From assembly GCA_031288935.1 (NCBI GenBank), contig JAITQL010000062.1, positions 1-8,105 of the forward strand: a stretch of DNA of 8,105 bases. Reading direction: 5' to 3'. Below the pieces are notes generated by a model. The model was not told the DNA's origin and did not search any database. It worked only from the letters and a program-made list of their open reading frames with translations. The DNA comes from Tannerella sp. (GTDB lineage: Bacteria > Bacteroidota > Bacteroidia > Bacteroidales > Tannerellaceae). The position numbers were made by a program, and so were the translations under genes. Numbering within the stretch: the stretch's first letter is position 1; each line of letters opens with the position of its first letter. Shown piece by piece: positions 1 through 6,102 of the stretch.

Positions 1-448
1 GGGCCATCGCCTGATAGAACTGTACGCCGATAGGGTTTGACGGATGCATCAAGTTAGAAGGTCTGCCCTCCTTTGGACGATAGGATTCCACGTCCCGGGG
101 CGCCGTGCCCAATTTCCACGCTTCGCCGGTAGCAGCCTCCCAATTGTTGGCGAAAGCATATTCGCGAATCTTCGCCAGCGCCTTCGGACCTTCGGGATTA
201 TTGGGGTTATAAGGCCCGCCTGTCCAAAGCGTTTCATCGTTGAAGGCAATCACTTCGTCGGCTATCGCGCCGGGAATCATCGCGCCGAAACGTCCCGTGC
301 CGACGGGCAGTCCTTCCCAGAATTTCGTTCCGGGCACGTCGTATTGCCAATTCATGGAAACCTGATTAACGGCAATTTCGTTATTGTCCGAACAGGATTG
401 AAGCGCCAGGCAAATGGCCGGCAAAACAAGAGTTGAAATCCGTTTCAT
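1..448 (-). CDS. GH95-like glycoside hydrolase lipoprotein, N-terminal part (runs off the left edge)
   Basis: Seen: an uninterrupted frame of 149 codons from an ATG at 448-446 to the window edge. It begins with a lipoprotein signal peptide whose lipobox LQSC places the lipidated cysteine at residue 19; the following SDNNE is acidic, as in Bacteroidota lipoproteins exported to the cell surface. Residues about 43-100 carry the GH95 N-terminal signature: FWEGLPVGTGRFGAMIPG, then FNDETLWTGGPYNPNNP, then an IREYAFANNWEAATGEAW stretch. Family knowledge: GH95 enzymes are alpha-L-fucosidases or alpha-L-galactosidases with an N-terminal beta domain and an (alpha/alpha)6 catalytic barrel, usually 700-800 residues. 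The catalytic residues would lie outside the window, so activity and substrate cannot be judged. Context: it starts 11 bases after the stop of the secreted hydrolase gene, so the two are probably co-transcribed. Inference: it removes terminal fucose or galactose from host or plant glycans at the cell surface. Confidence 0.85.
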   Translation of the reverse strand, partial: MKRISTLVLPAICLALQSCSDNNEIAVNQVSMNWQYDVPGTKFWEGLPVGTGRFGAMIPGAIADEVIAFNDETLWTGGPYNPNNPEGPKALAKIREYAFANNWEAATGEAWKLGTAPRDVESYRPKEGRPSNLMHPSNPIGVQFYQAMA

Positions 449-459
449 ATTATATCGGT

Positions 460-1977
460 TTAATTGTGTTTATTGATAATGAATCCCGCGTCTACCCAGT
501 TGCCGTAATCAAGCGTGTTTCGGCTTCCGGCGTCCATGCAGGCCAGGGAGATGTGGCGGCTGCCTTCCGGTATCTCCACGTCGAAGCGCCAGGGTTCTTG
601 CGAAAGACGCATCACGGGACTTTCGGCCACTAATTTGCCGTCGATAAAAAGACGGAAGACTACGCTGCTGTGGATCGCCAGGCTGCGCGCATTGTCGACC
701 GCCAGCATGTTTTCATCCACTCCTGCCAGCGCCACAAAGCGTTCATACTCCGGTTGGATTTCATACTGCACCGCCGAAGGCGCACGGAATCCCAGTCCGT
801 GGGCGTAGGTCTTGCCGCGGACGCGAAGGGGTTTGCCCTCGAACGATTTCCACTTTTCGGGATACCACAGCGCCTCCGGCCAGGTCTTCAGGTATCCGTT
901 GGTGATATAGTCCAGGTCTTCCAGATACACATCGGGCTTGGGAGGCTGTTCCGGCGCCATCTTCACGTAACAGGCCAGCGCCGGCAGACTGACGGCTTTG
1001 CCTTTGCGGAAGGCGGTGGCGCGCAGGGTTGTTGTTTGCCCTATTTCCAGCGGCGATGTATATAGAGGCGATTGCGCCGTCGGTTCGCTGCCGTCGGCGG
1101 TATAGCGGATCTCGCTTCCCTCCAGCCAGGGAGCGGTGAGCGTCACGCGGGTGGACTGCTCCATCAGGTAAGGCCGTTCGGGTTTTCCCCAGGGGGTGAA
1201 GCGCACGTAATCCACCGGCGCAGCCGACTTCCACAGCCCGGCCTTGCGAAAGGCCTCCCCCATGTTGACCAGCGCGATGCCGGCCGTTTGCAGGTTCCCG
1301 TCTATTTCCGCAGTCCCGTCGTCGGGCGTATACCCGGTTGCCGGGTCGTACCGGGTAAAGGCGTCGTTGAGGTCGCGTGCCAGCAGGCAGTCGAATCCGG
1401 CTTGCCACATGAAGGAAAGCGCGCCGGGCTTGCCGTAGACGCACATGTTGGTGTGCACGCCCATATAAATAATGTGTGTGATGCCCTTCTCCGAGAGCAG
1501 GGAATAGATTTCGCCGGTCGACGATGAAATCAAGTCGCCGTCGGCAATCACCAGGTCGGGATGCATCCCGTCCCAGCCGTAGTTGCCTCCGCAGGCGAAT
1601 CCGGGGCCGCACATGCAACGGTCGCCGGAAGCCGTAAACTTCGCCTCGGGCACATCGCGCACCACAGGCGGATGCCGGCGCTCCACCGCCACCGCCCGCT
1701 CATACTGCGGATAGCCCGCGTAGGCAGTGACCACGTCGCTGGGATTCCAAACCACCTGCATCCCCCGGCTGCGGGCAATGTCCAGCACGGCGTTCATGCG
1801 CGGCACCATCGCCGACACCCGCTCCGAAGCCGTCATGCACCAGTGCGAGTTCCACATGTCAACGATAACAACCGCAGTCTTCTCCGGCTCCGGAAGCGAA
1901 GCCGCCTCATGGGCAGGTTGAGCCGCAACTCCCCATATCCCCAAACTGAAAAGCAAAACAGAAAGATATTTCTTCAT
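460..1977 (-). CDS. Secreted isochorismatase-like cysteine hydrolase with chitobiase-C-type and NPCBM domains
   Basis: Seen: 505 residues. A type I signal peptide covers about residues 1-19 (cleavage after VAA, before Q20), so the protein should act in the periplasm or outside. Residues about 34-245 form an isochorismatase-like fold: AVVIVD ends in the candidate catalytic Asp40, and MGVHTNMCV carries the candidate nucleophile Cys179 after the usual small-loop motif. The Lys that completes the family triad is not evident at the expected place before TGEIYSLL (about residues 145-146). A Cys-rich segment (Cys121, Cys123, Cys129) precedes this. Residues about 274-335 match a CHB_HEX_C-type domain (EIRYTADGSEPT then PLYTSPL). 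Residues about 350-500 resemble an NPCBM domain (YAHGLGFRAPSAVQYEI, FRLFIDGKLVAESPV and a C-terminal WVDAGF). Context: first gene of a probable two-gene unit with the GH95-like gene 11 bases downstream. Inference: an amidase-like hydrolase targeted to carbohydrate; the substrate is unknown. The domain calls are firmer than the reaction. Confidence 0.88.
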   Translation of the reverse strand: MKKYLSVLLFSLGIWGVAAQPAHEAASLPEPEKTAVVIVDMWNSHWCMTASERVSAMVPRMNAVLDIARSRGMQVVWNPSDVVTAYAGYPQYERAVAVERRHPPVVRDVPEAKFTASGDRCMCGPGFACGGNYGWDGMHPDLVIADGDLISSSTGEIYSLLSEKGITHIIYMGVHTNMCVYGKPGALSFMWQAGFDCLLARDLNDAFTRYDPATGYTPDDGTAEIDGNLQTAGIALVNMGEAFRKAGLWKSAAPVDYVRFTPWGKPERPYLMEQSTRVTLTAPWLEGSEIRYTADGSEPTAQSPLYTSPLEIGQTTTLRATAFRKGKAVSLPALACYVKMAPEQPPKPDVYLEDLDYITNGYLKTWPEALWYPEKWKSFEGKPLRVRGKTYAHGLGFRAPSAVQYEIQPEYERFVALAGVDENMLAVDNARSLAIHSSVVFRLFIDGKLVAESPVMRLSQEPWRFDVEIPEGSRHISLACMDAGSRNTLDYGNWVDAGFIINKHN

Positions 1978-2036
1978 GACTTCATATTCAACACTTGAAA
2001 AATTATTTGCCCGTGGTGACGGGACTTTTACGGCGG

Positions 2037-2044
2037 TAAAGATA
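2037..2044 (-). promoter_or_regulatory. Possible -7 box for the hydrolase/GH95 unit
   Basis: Read on the minus strand this is TATCTTTA, one mismatch from the Bacteroidota -7 consensus TAnnTTTG. It lies about 60 bases upstream of the ATG at 1977 in an AT-rich leader. A TTTTGG stretch occurs further upstream, but its spacing is longer than usual for a -33 box. It is a weak call, made because this is the only candidate seen close to the start. Confidence 0.2.
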
Positions 2045-2107
2045 GATACTATTTTTCACAGAATCTATATCCAAAACCGACATTCTATTGCACAAAACCG
2101 ACGAAAA

Positions 2108-2185
2108 ATTCAAAGATTCAAAGATTCAAAGATTAATTCGCCAGCCATTGAAAAATTCAAAGATTCAAGATTCAAAAATTCAAAC
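2108..2185. repeat. 8-bp direct repeat array (ATTCAAAG), left arm
   Basis: ATTCAAAG occurs three times in exact tandem from 2108 to 2131 and continues into ATT. After a 20-base interruption it resumes at 2155 as ATTCAAAG, ATTCAAG, ATTCAAAA and ATTCAAAC. The same unit appears as its reverse complement, CTTTGAAT, at 2734-2810, so the two arrays flank the 41-bp array in inverted orientation. Length variation of single units (7 and 8 bases) fits slippage. No coding function is seen. Confidence 0.85.
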
Positions 2186-2249
2186 GATGAACACTTTCCA
2201 TTTACCCGCCAAAACTTCGTTTTTCTGCCTTTCCCTGTTTGCAAACCTT

Positions 2250-2615
2250 CAAAAACTGTTTTTAGCCCGTCGGAACTTCCCGCAGCTCCCAAAAATCGTT
2301 TTTCAGCCCGTCGGAACTTCCCGCAGCTCCCAAAAATCGTTTTTCAAGCCTGCGGAACTTCCCGCAGCTCCCAAAAATCATTTTTCAAGCCTGCGGAACT
2401 TCCCGCAGCTCCCAAAAACCATTTTTCAAGCCTGCGGAACTTCCCGCAGCTCTCAAAAACCGTTTTTCAGCCCGTCGGAACTTCCCGCAGCTCCCAAAAA
2501 TCGTTTTTCACGCCTGCGGAACTTCCCGCAGCTCTCAAAAATCGTTTTTCAAGCCTGCGGAACTTCCCGCAGCTCTTAAAAATCGTTTTTCAGCCCGGCG
2601 GAACTTCCCGCTGCG
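2250..2615. repeat. Nine-copy 41-bp tandem repeat array
   Basis: Nine head-to-tail copies with a strict 41-base period: the CGCAG (or, in the last copy, CGCTG) mark falls at 2281, 2322, 2363, 2404, 2445, 2486, 2527, 2568 and 2609. The first copy is 40 bases, lacking one C, and the last is cut short and diverged. Each unit has an A5-(TCG/CCG/TCA/CCA)-T5 segment, a variable GCC-rich segment and an almost invariant core GGAACTTCCCGCAGCTC. Two subtypes mix: one with GCCTGCGG (copies 3, 4, 5, 7, 8) and one with CCCGTCGG (copies 1, 2, 6), plus CCCGGCGG in copy 9. In the first subtype CTGCGG and CCGCAG can pair around a 6-base loop, and the A5/T5 segment is a second dyad. A degenerate unit may precede the array near 2209-2230. 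There are no unique spacers, so this is not a CRISPR. The unit contains no plus-strand stop triplet in any frame, which explains long open frames here; I do not regard them as genes. Confidence 0.92.
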
Positions 2616-2645
2616 TCAAATACTCAATAAATGTTTAATAAATAA

Positions 2646-2759
2646 ATTCAACAACAATCCTTTCAGGCTGTGTTGCCGTCCGGCGCGTACATCGTCGCTG
2701 TGAACGGAAGCAGTGAATTGGCAAGGGCACATCGAATCTTTGAATCTTTGAATCCTTGA
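2646..2759 (+). pseudogene. Possible remnant of a T9SS C-terminal sorting tail
   Basis: A 37-codon open stretch between two stops, with no start codon at its head. It reads through QAVLPSGAYIVAVNGSSE and then into the right-hand 8-bp repeat, where it ends at TGA 2757-2759. The LPSGAYIVAVNG part resembles the last strands of type A T9SS C-terminal domains, which often end in a Leu/Pro-x-Gly-x-Tyr-x-Val-x-Val strand followed by a basic strand. No upstream coding part remains, because the 41-bp array occupies that place. Its base composition is GC-rich like genes, unlike the flanking AT-rich spacer. It could be the tail of a gene destroyed by repeat expansion, or chance; a homology search of the short peptide would decide. 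Confidence 0.28.
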
Positions 2760-2810
2760 ATCCTTTGTGTGAACCGAATCTTTGAATCTTTGAATTTTGA
2801 ATCTTTGAAT
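2734..2810. repeat. 8-bp direct repeat array (CTTTGAAT), right arm
   Basis: CTTTGAAT is repeated in near-tandem: 2738-2745, 2746-2753, a CCTTGAAT variant at 2754-2761, then after a short interruption 2780-2787, 2788-2795, a 7-base TTTGAAT at 2796-2802, and 2803-2810. It is the reverse complement of the left array at 2108-2185. The last units run to within 13 bases of the -7 box of the transporter promoter and supply TTTG tetramers that could act as its -33 element. Confidence 0.85.
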
Positions 2811-2830
2811 CTCAAAAAAGATTACCTTTG
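2796..2830 (+). promoter_or_regulatory. Bacteroidota-type promoter of the transporter gene
   Basis: TACCTTTG at 2823-2830 is a perfect match to the Bacteroidota -7 consensus TAnnTTTG. Candidate -33 TTTG tetramers lie at 2796-2799 (23 bases before it) and 2804-2807 (15 bases before it); neither has the ideal spacing of roughly 19-21. Both belong to the CTTTGAAT array. The -7 box ends 25 bases before the ATG at 2856, giving a short leader. Confidence 0.6.
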
Positions 2831-2855
2831 TGGCCGTTTTTAAAAGAGACTGTTT

Positions 2856-4532
2856 ATGGAATGGATTCATGAATTGCTGTGGGGCGAGGGGATTGCCCAT
2901 TCGGTAGGATTACTGTCGGTCGTGATTGTGGCCGGCATTTTGATGGGCAAGCTGAAGATCGGCGGCATCTCGCTGGGGATTACGTTCGTGCTGTTTGCCG
3001 GCATTGCGCTGGGGCACTTCGGCTTTTCGGTCAACCATCAGATCCTTCATTTCTTCAAGGAGTTCGGATTGATACTCTTTGTCTATTCAATCGGGATGCA
3101 GGTGGGGCCGGGTTTCTTTTCGTCGTTCCGCAAAGGCGGGATGACGCTCAACGCACTGGCCGCGGGCGTGGTGCTGCTGGGCGTGCTGGTGACGGTGTCG
3201 ATCCATTACCTGACCGGCGTGGAGATTTCGACGATGGTCGGCGTGCTGTCGGGCGCGGTGACGAACACGCCCGGTCTGGGCGCCGCCCAGCAGGCGTATG
3301 CCGACATCCACGGCGCGCCGGACGCAACAATCGCCCTCGGTTACGCCGTGGCCTATCCCCTGGGCGTGGTCGGCATCATCCTTTCCCTCCTCTCGATCCG
3401 CTTCCTGTTCCGCATCCGCTTCGACCGCGAGACGGAACGCCTCGACCGCGAGGACGATTCGCTGGCCAATGCTGCCCGGCCGATCTCGCTTATGGTGAAA
3501 AACCCGGCCATCTTCGGCAAGCCCGTCAGCGAACTGTCGGCGCTGATGAAACACCGCGAGTTCGTTATTTCGCGCATCTGGTACAACGAGAGCAAGAAAA
3601 TCGAGATGGTGGCAGCCGACACGGTATTGCACGAGAACGACAAGATCTTCGTCATTACCAACGTGCAGGATGCGGAAACGGTCAAGGTCTTCGTCGGCGA
3701 GGAAATCCCGATGGAGCGCAAGCAGTGGATCCGTCCCGAAAGCCAGTTCATCAGCCGCCGGATTCTGGTGACGAAATCCAAGCTGAACGGCAAGCGGCTG
3801 GGCGATTTGCAGCTGCGCCGGCTGTGCGGCATCAACATTACGCGCATCAACCGGTCGGGCGTCGACTTTGTGGCCTCGCCCGGCGTCACCCTGCAGGTGG
3901 GCGACCGCCTGACGGTCGTCGGCACCGAATCGGCCATCGCCAACGTGGAGGGCATCCTCGGCAATTCGCTGAAGCGGCTGAACGAACCGAACCTCGTTCC
4001 CATCTTCCTGGGCATTGCGCTGGGCATCCTGCTGGGCAGCCTCCCGATCACGTTTCCCGGCATTCCGCAGCCCGTCAAGCTCGGGCTGGCCGGCGGGCCG
4101 CTGATCGTGGCCATCCTGGTCAGCCGTTTCGGATACAGGTACAGGCTGGTGACGTACACCACCCTGAGCGCAAACCTCATGCTGCGCGAGATGGGGATCA
4201 CGATCTTCCTGGCCTGCGTCGGGATCGGCGCCGGGGGCGGCTTTGTCGAAACGATCGTCAATCAGGGCGGGCTGGCATGGATCGGCTACGGGTTTGTCAT
4301 CACCACGCTGCCGCTGCTGGTCGTGGGCGTGATCGCGCGCCGTTTCCTTCACCTGAATTATTTTACGCTGATGGGGTTGCTGGCCGGCAGTACGACCGAC
4401 CCGCCCGCGCTGGCCTATTCCAACGCCACGGCGGGCAACGACGCGCCGGCCGTCGGTTACGCCACGGTCTATCCCCTGACGATGTTCCTGCGCGTCTTGA
4501 CGGCGCAGCTCCTGATCCTGCTGTTTGCGTAA
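2856..4532 (+). CDS. YidE/YbjL/AspT-family putative transporter with two RCK_C domains
   Basis: Seen: 558 residues, an integral membrane protein of duplicated architecture. Hydrophobic segments occupy about residues 12-186 and 380-557, with a hydrophilic middle of about 200 residues. The halves share signatures: [15 protein letters not shown] (131-145) against [15 protein letters not shown] (509-523), and GYAVAYPLG (162-170) against GYATVYPLT (534-542). The middle holds two RCK_C (TrkA-C-like) ligand-binding domains: about 208-283 (FGKPVSEL then ENDKIFVI) and about 298-371 ([11 protein letters not shown] then [10 protein letters not shown]). Family knowledge: this family includes the aspartate/alanine antiporter AspT and uncharacterised YidE/YbjL; members usually have about 550 residues, so this one is full length. 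The substrate cannot be read from the sequence. Start: the ATG at 2856 begins just upstream of the first membrane segment and 25 bases after a strong -7 box. It is monocistronic, converging on the flippase gene. Confidence 0.93.
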   Translation: MEWIHELLWGEGIAHSVGLLSVVIVAGILMGKLKIGGISLGITFVLFAGIALGHFGFSVNHQILHFFKEFGLILFVYSIGMQVGPGFFSSFRKGGMTLNALAAGVVLLGVLVTVSIHYLTGVEISTMVGVLSGAVTNTPGLGAAQQAYADIHGAPDATIALGYAVAYPLGVVGIILSLLSIRFLFRIRFDRETERLDREDDSLANAARPISLMVKNPAIFGKPVSELSALMKHREFVISRIWYNESKKIEMVAADTVLHENDKIFVITNVQDAETVKVFVGEEIPMERKQWIRPESQFISRRILVTKSKLNGKRLGDLQLRRLCGINITRINRSGVDFVASPGVTLQVGDRLTVVGTESAIANVEGILGNSLKRLNEPNLVPIFLGIALGILLGSLPITFPGIPQPVKLGLAGGPLIVAILVSRFGYRYRLVTYTTLSANLMLREMGITIFLACVGIGAGGGFVETIVNQGGLAWIGYGFVITTLPLLVVGVIARRFLHLNYFTLMGLLAGSTTDPPALAYSNATAGNDAPAVGYATVYPLTMFLRVLTAQLLILLFA

Positions 4533-4549
4533 ACGGCGAACGGCGCGTG

Positions 4550-4573
4550 CGGAGGCTTATTCCCCGGCCTCCG
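4550..4573. terminator. Possible hairpin between convergent genes
   Basis: CGGAGGC at 4550-4556 pairs perfectly with GCCTCCG at 4567-4573 around a 10-base loop. It begins 18 bases after the transporter stop and overlaps the last codons of the converging flippase gene, whose stop codon sits in the loop at 4557-4559. There is no clear T-run on either side, so intrinsic termination is uncertain. Confidence 0.35.
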
Positions 4574-5837
4574 TGTCCCCTTTCCATCCGGTAAAGTCTT
4601 CCCGCGAGGGCAGCAGTTCGCGCAGCGGCGTATGCGTCTGGCGGACAAAGACGGTCAGCGAAAACGCCAGCATGGACGTATAGGCGATACTGGCCGACAG
4701 GGCCGATCCGAACACGCCCTGCGCAGGCACAAGCACGCTGCCGGAGAGCAGCAGCGTCAGCAGGCCGATGCACGAGCAGGCCGCGCTGCATTTCACCCGT
4801 CCCGTCCCGATGAAGTAGTGGCTCAGGATGCTGTTGGCGCCGAACATCACGATCCCCGCCGACAGTCCCCGGATCACCCGCCCGATGCCCTGAAACTCGG
4901 CCGTAAACAGCCACTCCGTATACACCCGTTCGGGCACCAGCCACACCAGTCCCATCACCAGCAGCAGCGCGCAATACGTCCACTTGAAGAAGCGGAGCGT
5001 CTGCCGGCGTTGCATTTCGGGGTCGGAAGTTTGGGCCACCTGTCCGTAGGAGATGGCGCTGATGCTCCGGTTGATGTGCCAGACGCTTTCGGAGATGCGC
5101 GTGCCGGCGTCCAGCAGTCCCACCTGTCCGTAGCCGCCCAGCCGCTGCACCAGGAAGTAGTTCAGCCGCGTCGTCAGCCCTTCCGCCAGGTTGTCCGCAC
5201 TGCTCCACAATCCGTACACGAACATTTCCTTCAGCAGCCGTCCGACCGGCGGCACGTCGACCTTCGCCTCCTCCTTCCGTCCGAAAAATACCGGACAGAG
5301 CAGCGCCAGGCCGGCCAGCCACGCCACTCCGTTGGCAGCGTACAGCCCCCACAGATACCCCTCCACGTCGCCCTTGCCTACCACATAATAGATATACAGC
5401 AGCAGCACGAACAGCATCCCGCCCTGGATCAGGAAGACGGCGTTGAACGCCCTGATCCGGTCTTTGCCCAGCAGTACGCGCGAATGGACGCCCACGAGCG
5501 ACAGCAGCACGGCCAGTCCGCAGACCTGCGCGCCGTACCCCTCGGGCAGTATCCCCATAACCGCCATCGCCCCGCACGCCACCGCCGACCCCGCCACGGC
5601 CCACCCGCAGGCCGGCCAGAACACGCAGCGCAACGGATAGCGATGCAGGTAATACACGATCGTATTCCCGCACAGCACACTGTTAAAAATGAAAGCAATA
5701 TTGGCAGACGCATAAATCACGCCCACCAGTCCCATGCCCTGTATACCCAGCACTCTTCCGTTGATAAAAATCAGCAGCAGGTTCAATGCCGCTACCAGAT
5801 AGCGGGTAGCAATAGTTGCCAGTACCTTTCTTAGCAT
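4557..5837 (-). CDS. Wzx-like polysaccharide flippase (MOP superfamily)
   Basis: Seen: 426 residues, hydrophobic throughout, with about a dozen predicted membrane segments (for example near 13-27, 36-54, 71-96, 104-120, 133-153, 160-185, 284-302, 321-345, 352-371 and 375-398). The N-terminus (RYLVAALNLLLIFINGRVLG followed by IQGMGLVGV) is typical of O-antigen/lipopolysaccharide flippases that sit in the inner membrane and move lipid-linked oligosaccharides across it. Mid-protein, an amphipathic ELF-like stretch LLKEMFVYGLWSSADNLAEG (201-220) marks the usual start of the second half. Length is near the usual 400-480. Context: no glycosyltransferase, polymerase or sugar-nucleotide gene is next to it, unlike most wzx genes, so it is an isolated member of the family here. 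Start: the ATG at 5837 is preceded by a perfect -7 box 23 bases upstream. Which glycan it moves is unknown; another MOP-type exporter role is possible. Confidence 0.85.
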   Translation of the reverse strand: MLRKVLATIATRYLVAALNLLLIFINGRVLGIQGMGLVGVIYASANIAFIFNSVLCGNTIVYYLHRYPLRCVFWPACGWAVAGSAVACGAMAVMGILPEGYGAQVCGLAVLLSLVGVHSRVLLGKDRIRAFNAVFLIQGGMLFVLLLYIYYVVGKGDVEGYLWGLYAANGVAWLAGLALLCPVFFGRKEEAKVDVPPVGRLLKEMFVYGLWSSADNLAEGLTTRLNYFLVQRLGGYGQVGLLDAGTRISESVWHINRSISAISYGQVAQTSDPEMQRRQTLRFFKWTYCALLLVMGLVWLVPERVYTEWLFTAEFQGIGRVIRGLSAGIVMFGANSILSHYFIGTGRVKCSAACSCIGLLTLLLSGSVLVPAQGVFGSALSASIAYTSMLAFSLTVFVRQTHTPLRELLPSREDFTGWKGDTEAGE

Positions 5838-5859
5838 CCGAATGTATTTATTTCCGTCT

Positions 5860-5888
5860 CAAAGGTACGAAATGAGACCGAAATTCAA
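5860..5888 (-). promoter_or_regulatory. Bacteroidota-type promoter of the flippase gene
   Basis: On the minus strand TACCTTTG (5867-5860) matches TAnnTTTG exactly, and a TTG (5888-5886) lies 18 bases upstream of it, close to the usual -33 position. The start codon follows 22 bases after the -7 box. A dyad GTCTCA (5856-5861)/TGAGAC (5873-5878) brackets the -7 box. Confidence 0.6.
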
Positions 5889-6008
5889 CATTCAAGATTC
5901 GTTTCACGCAGATTGGCGCAGATTTCAACGTGGATACCGCAGATAAAAGGCGGTTGCAGTCTGCGGAATCTGCGAAATCCGCGTTGAAACGAATCTTGAA
6001 TTTTGAAT
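5883..6008. repeat. MITE-like inverted-repeat element with nested palindromes
   Basis: The ends form a perfect 17-bp inverted repeat, 5890-5906 (ATTCAAGATTCGTTTCA) against 5985-6001, extending to 24 of 25 positions if one C/T mismatch at 5889/6002 is allowed, from 5883 to 6008. Inside, TTTCAACG (5923-5930) pairs with CGTTGAAA (5982-5989), and CCGCAGA (5937-5943) with TCTGCGG (5960-5966). CGCAGATT occurs twice (5907-5914, 5917-5924) with its complement AATCTGCG at 5967-5974. It carries no open reading frame of note. It lies upstream of both divergent genes, so it is not a terminator of either. The size and terminal inverted repeats fit a non-autonomous mobile repeat; target-site duplications are not obvious. 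Confidence 0.75.
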
Positions 6009-6075
6009 CTTATTTTCATCGTTAATTAAACGAAAAGCAAACGTTTTCCTTAAACTATTCCACACGGAGGGCGTC

Positions 6076-6083
6076 TACCTTTT
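6076..6083 (+). promoter_or_regulatory. Possible -7 box of the outer-membrane protein gene
   Basis: TACCTTTT differs from TAnnTTTG only at the last base and lies 19 bases before the ATG at 6103. No convincing TTTG is seen at the -33 distance. Its similarity to the TACCTTTG boxes of the two neighbouring genes makes it the best candidate. Confidence 0.35.
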
Positions 6084-6102
6084 CGTAAATAAAATCAGTG
6101 TT

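Noticed and set aside
94..116. Possible frameshift in the GH95-like gene at the CCCGGGG run.
   Set aside because: Counting base by base, the frame continues without a stop through the run into GVQFYQAMA at the edge; the apparent shift came from miscounting.
44..436. Plus-strand open frame opposite the GH95-like gene.
   Set aside because: It is antisense to a frame with a lipobox and a clear GH95 signature; its own product shows no recognisable domain.
761..1618. 285-codon minus-strand frame inside the cysteine hydrolase gene.
   Set aside because: Arg-rich, low-complexity product in a shifted frame of a GC-rich gene; no signal peptide or domain.
2250..2615. CRISPR array.
   Set aside because: Units abut directly with no unique spacers, and no cas gene is present.
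1976..2638. Open frames of 220 and 163 codons reading through the 41-bp array, giving a periodic peptide.
   Set aside because: The unit lacks TAA, TAG and TGA in all three plus-strand frames and 41 is not a multiple of 3, so long open frames are automatic. The peptide cycles through three unrelated flavours, there is no promoter or domain, and the longer frame's start overlaps the start codon of the opposite-strand gene.
2879..4594. 571-codon plus-strand frame, and 421- and 302-codon minus-strand frames, overlapping the transporter.
   Set aside because: Their products are Arg/Gly/Ala- or His/Asp-rich and featureless, while the 558-residue frame shows a duplicated membrane architecture and RCK_C domains.
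4363..5673. 436-codon minus-strand and 400-codon plus-strand frames overlapping the flippase.
   Set aside because: Shifted-frame artefacts of GC-rich coding sequence; the 426-residue frame has the membrane profile and the promoter.
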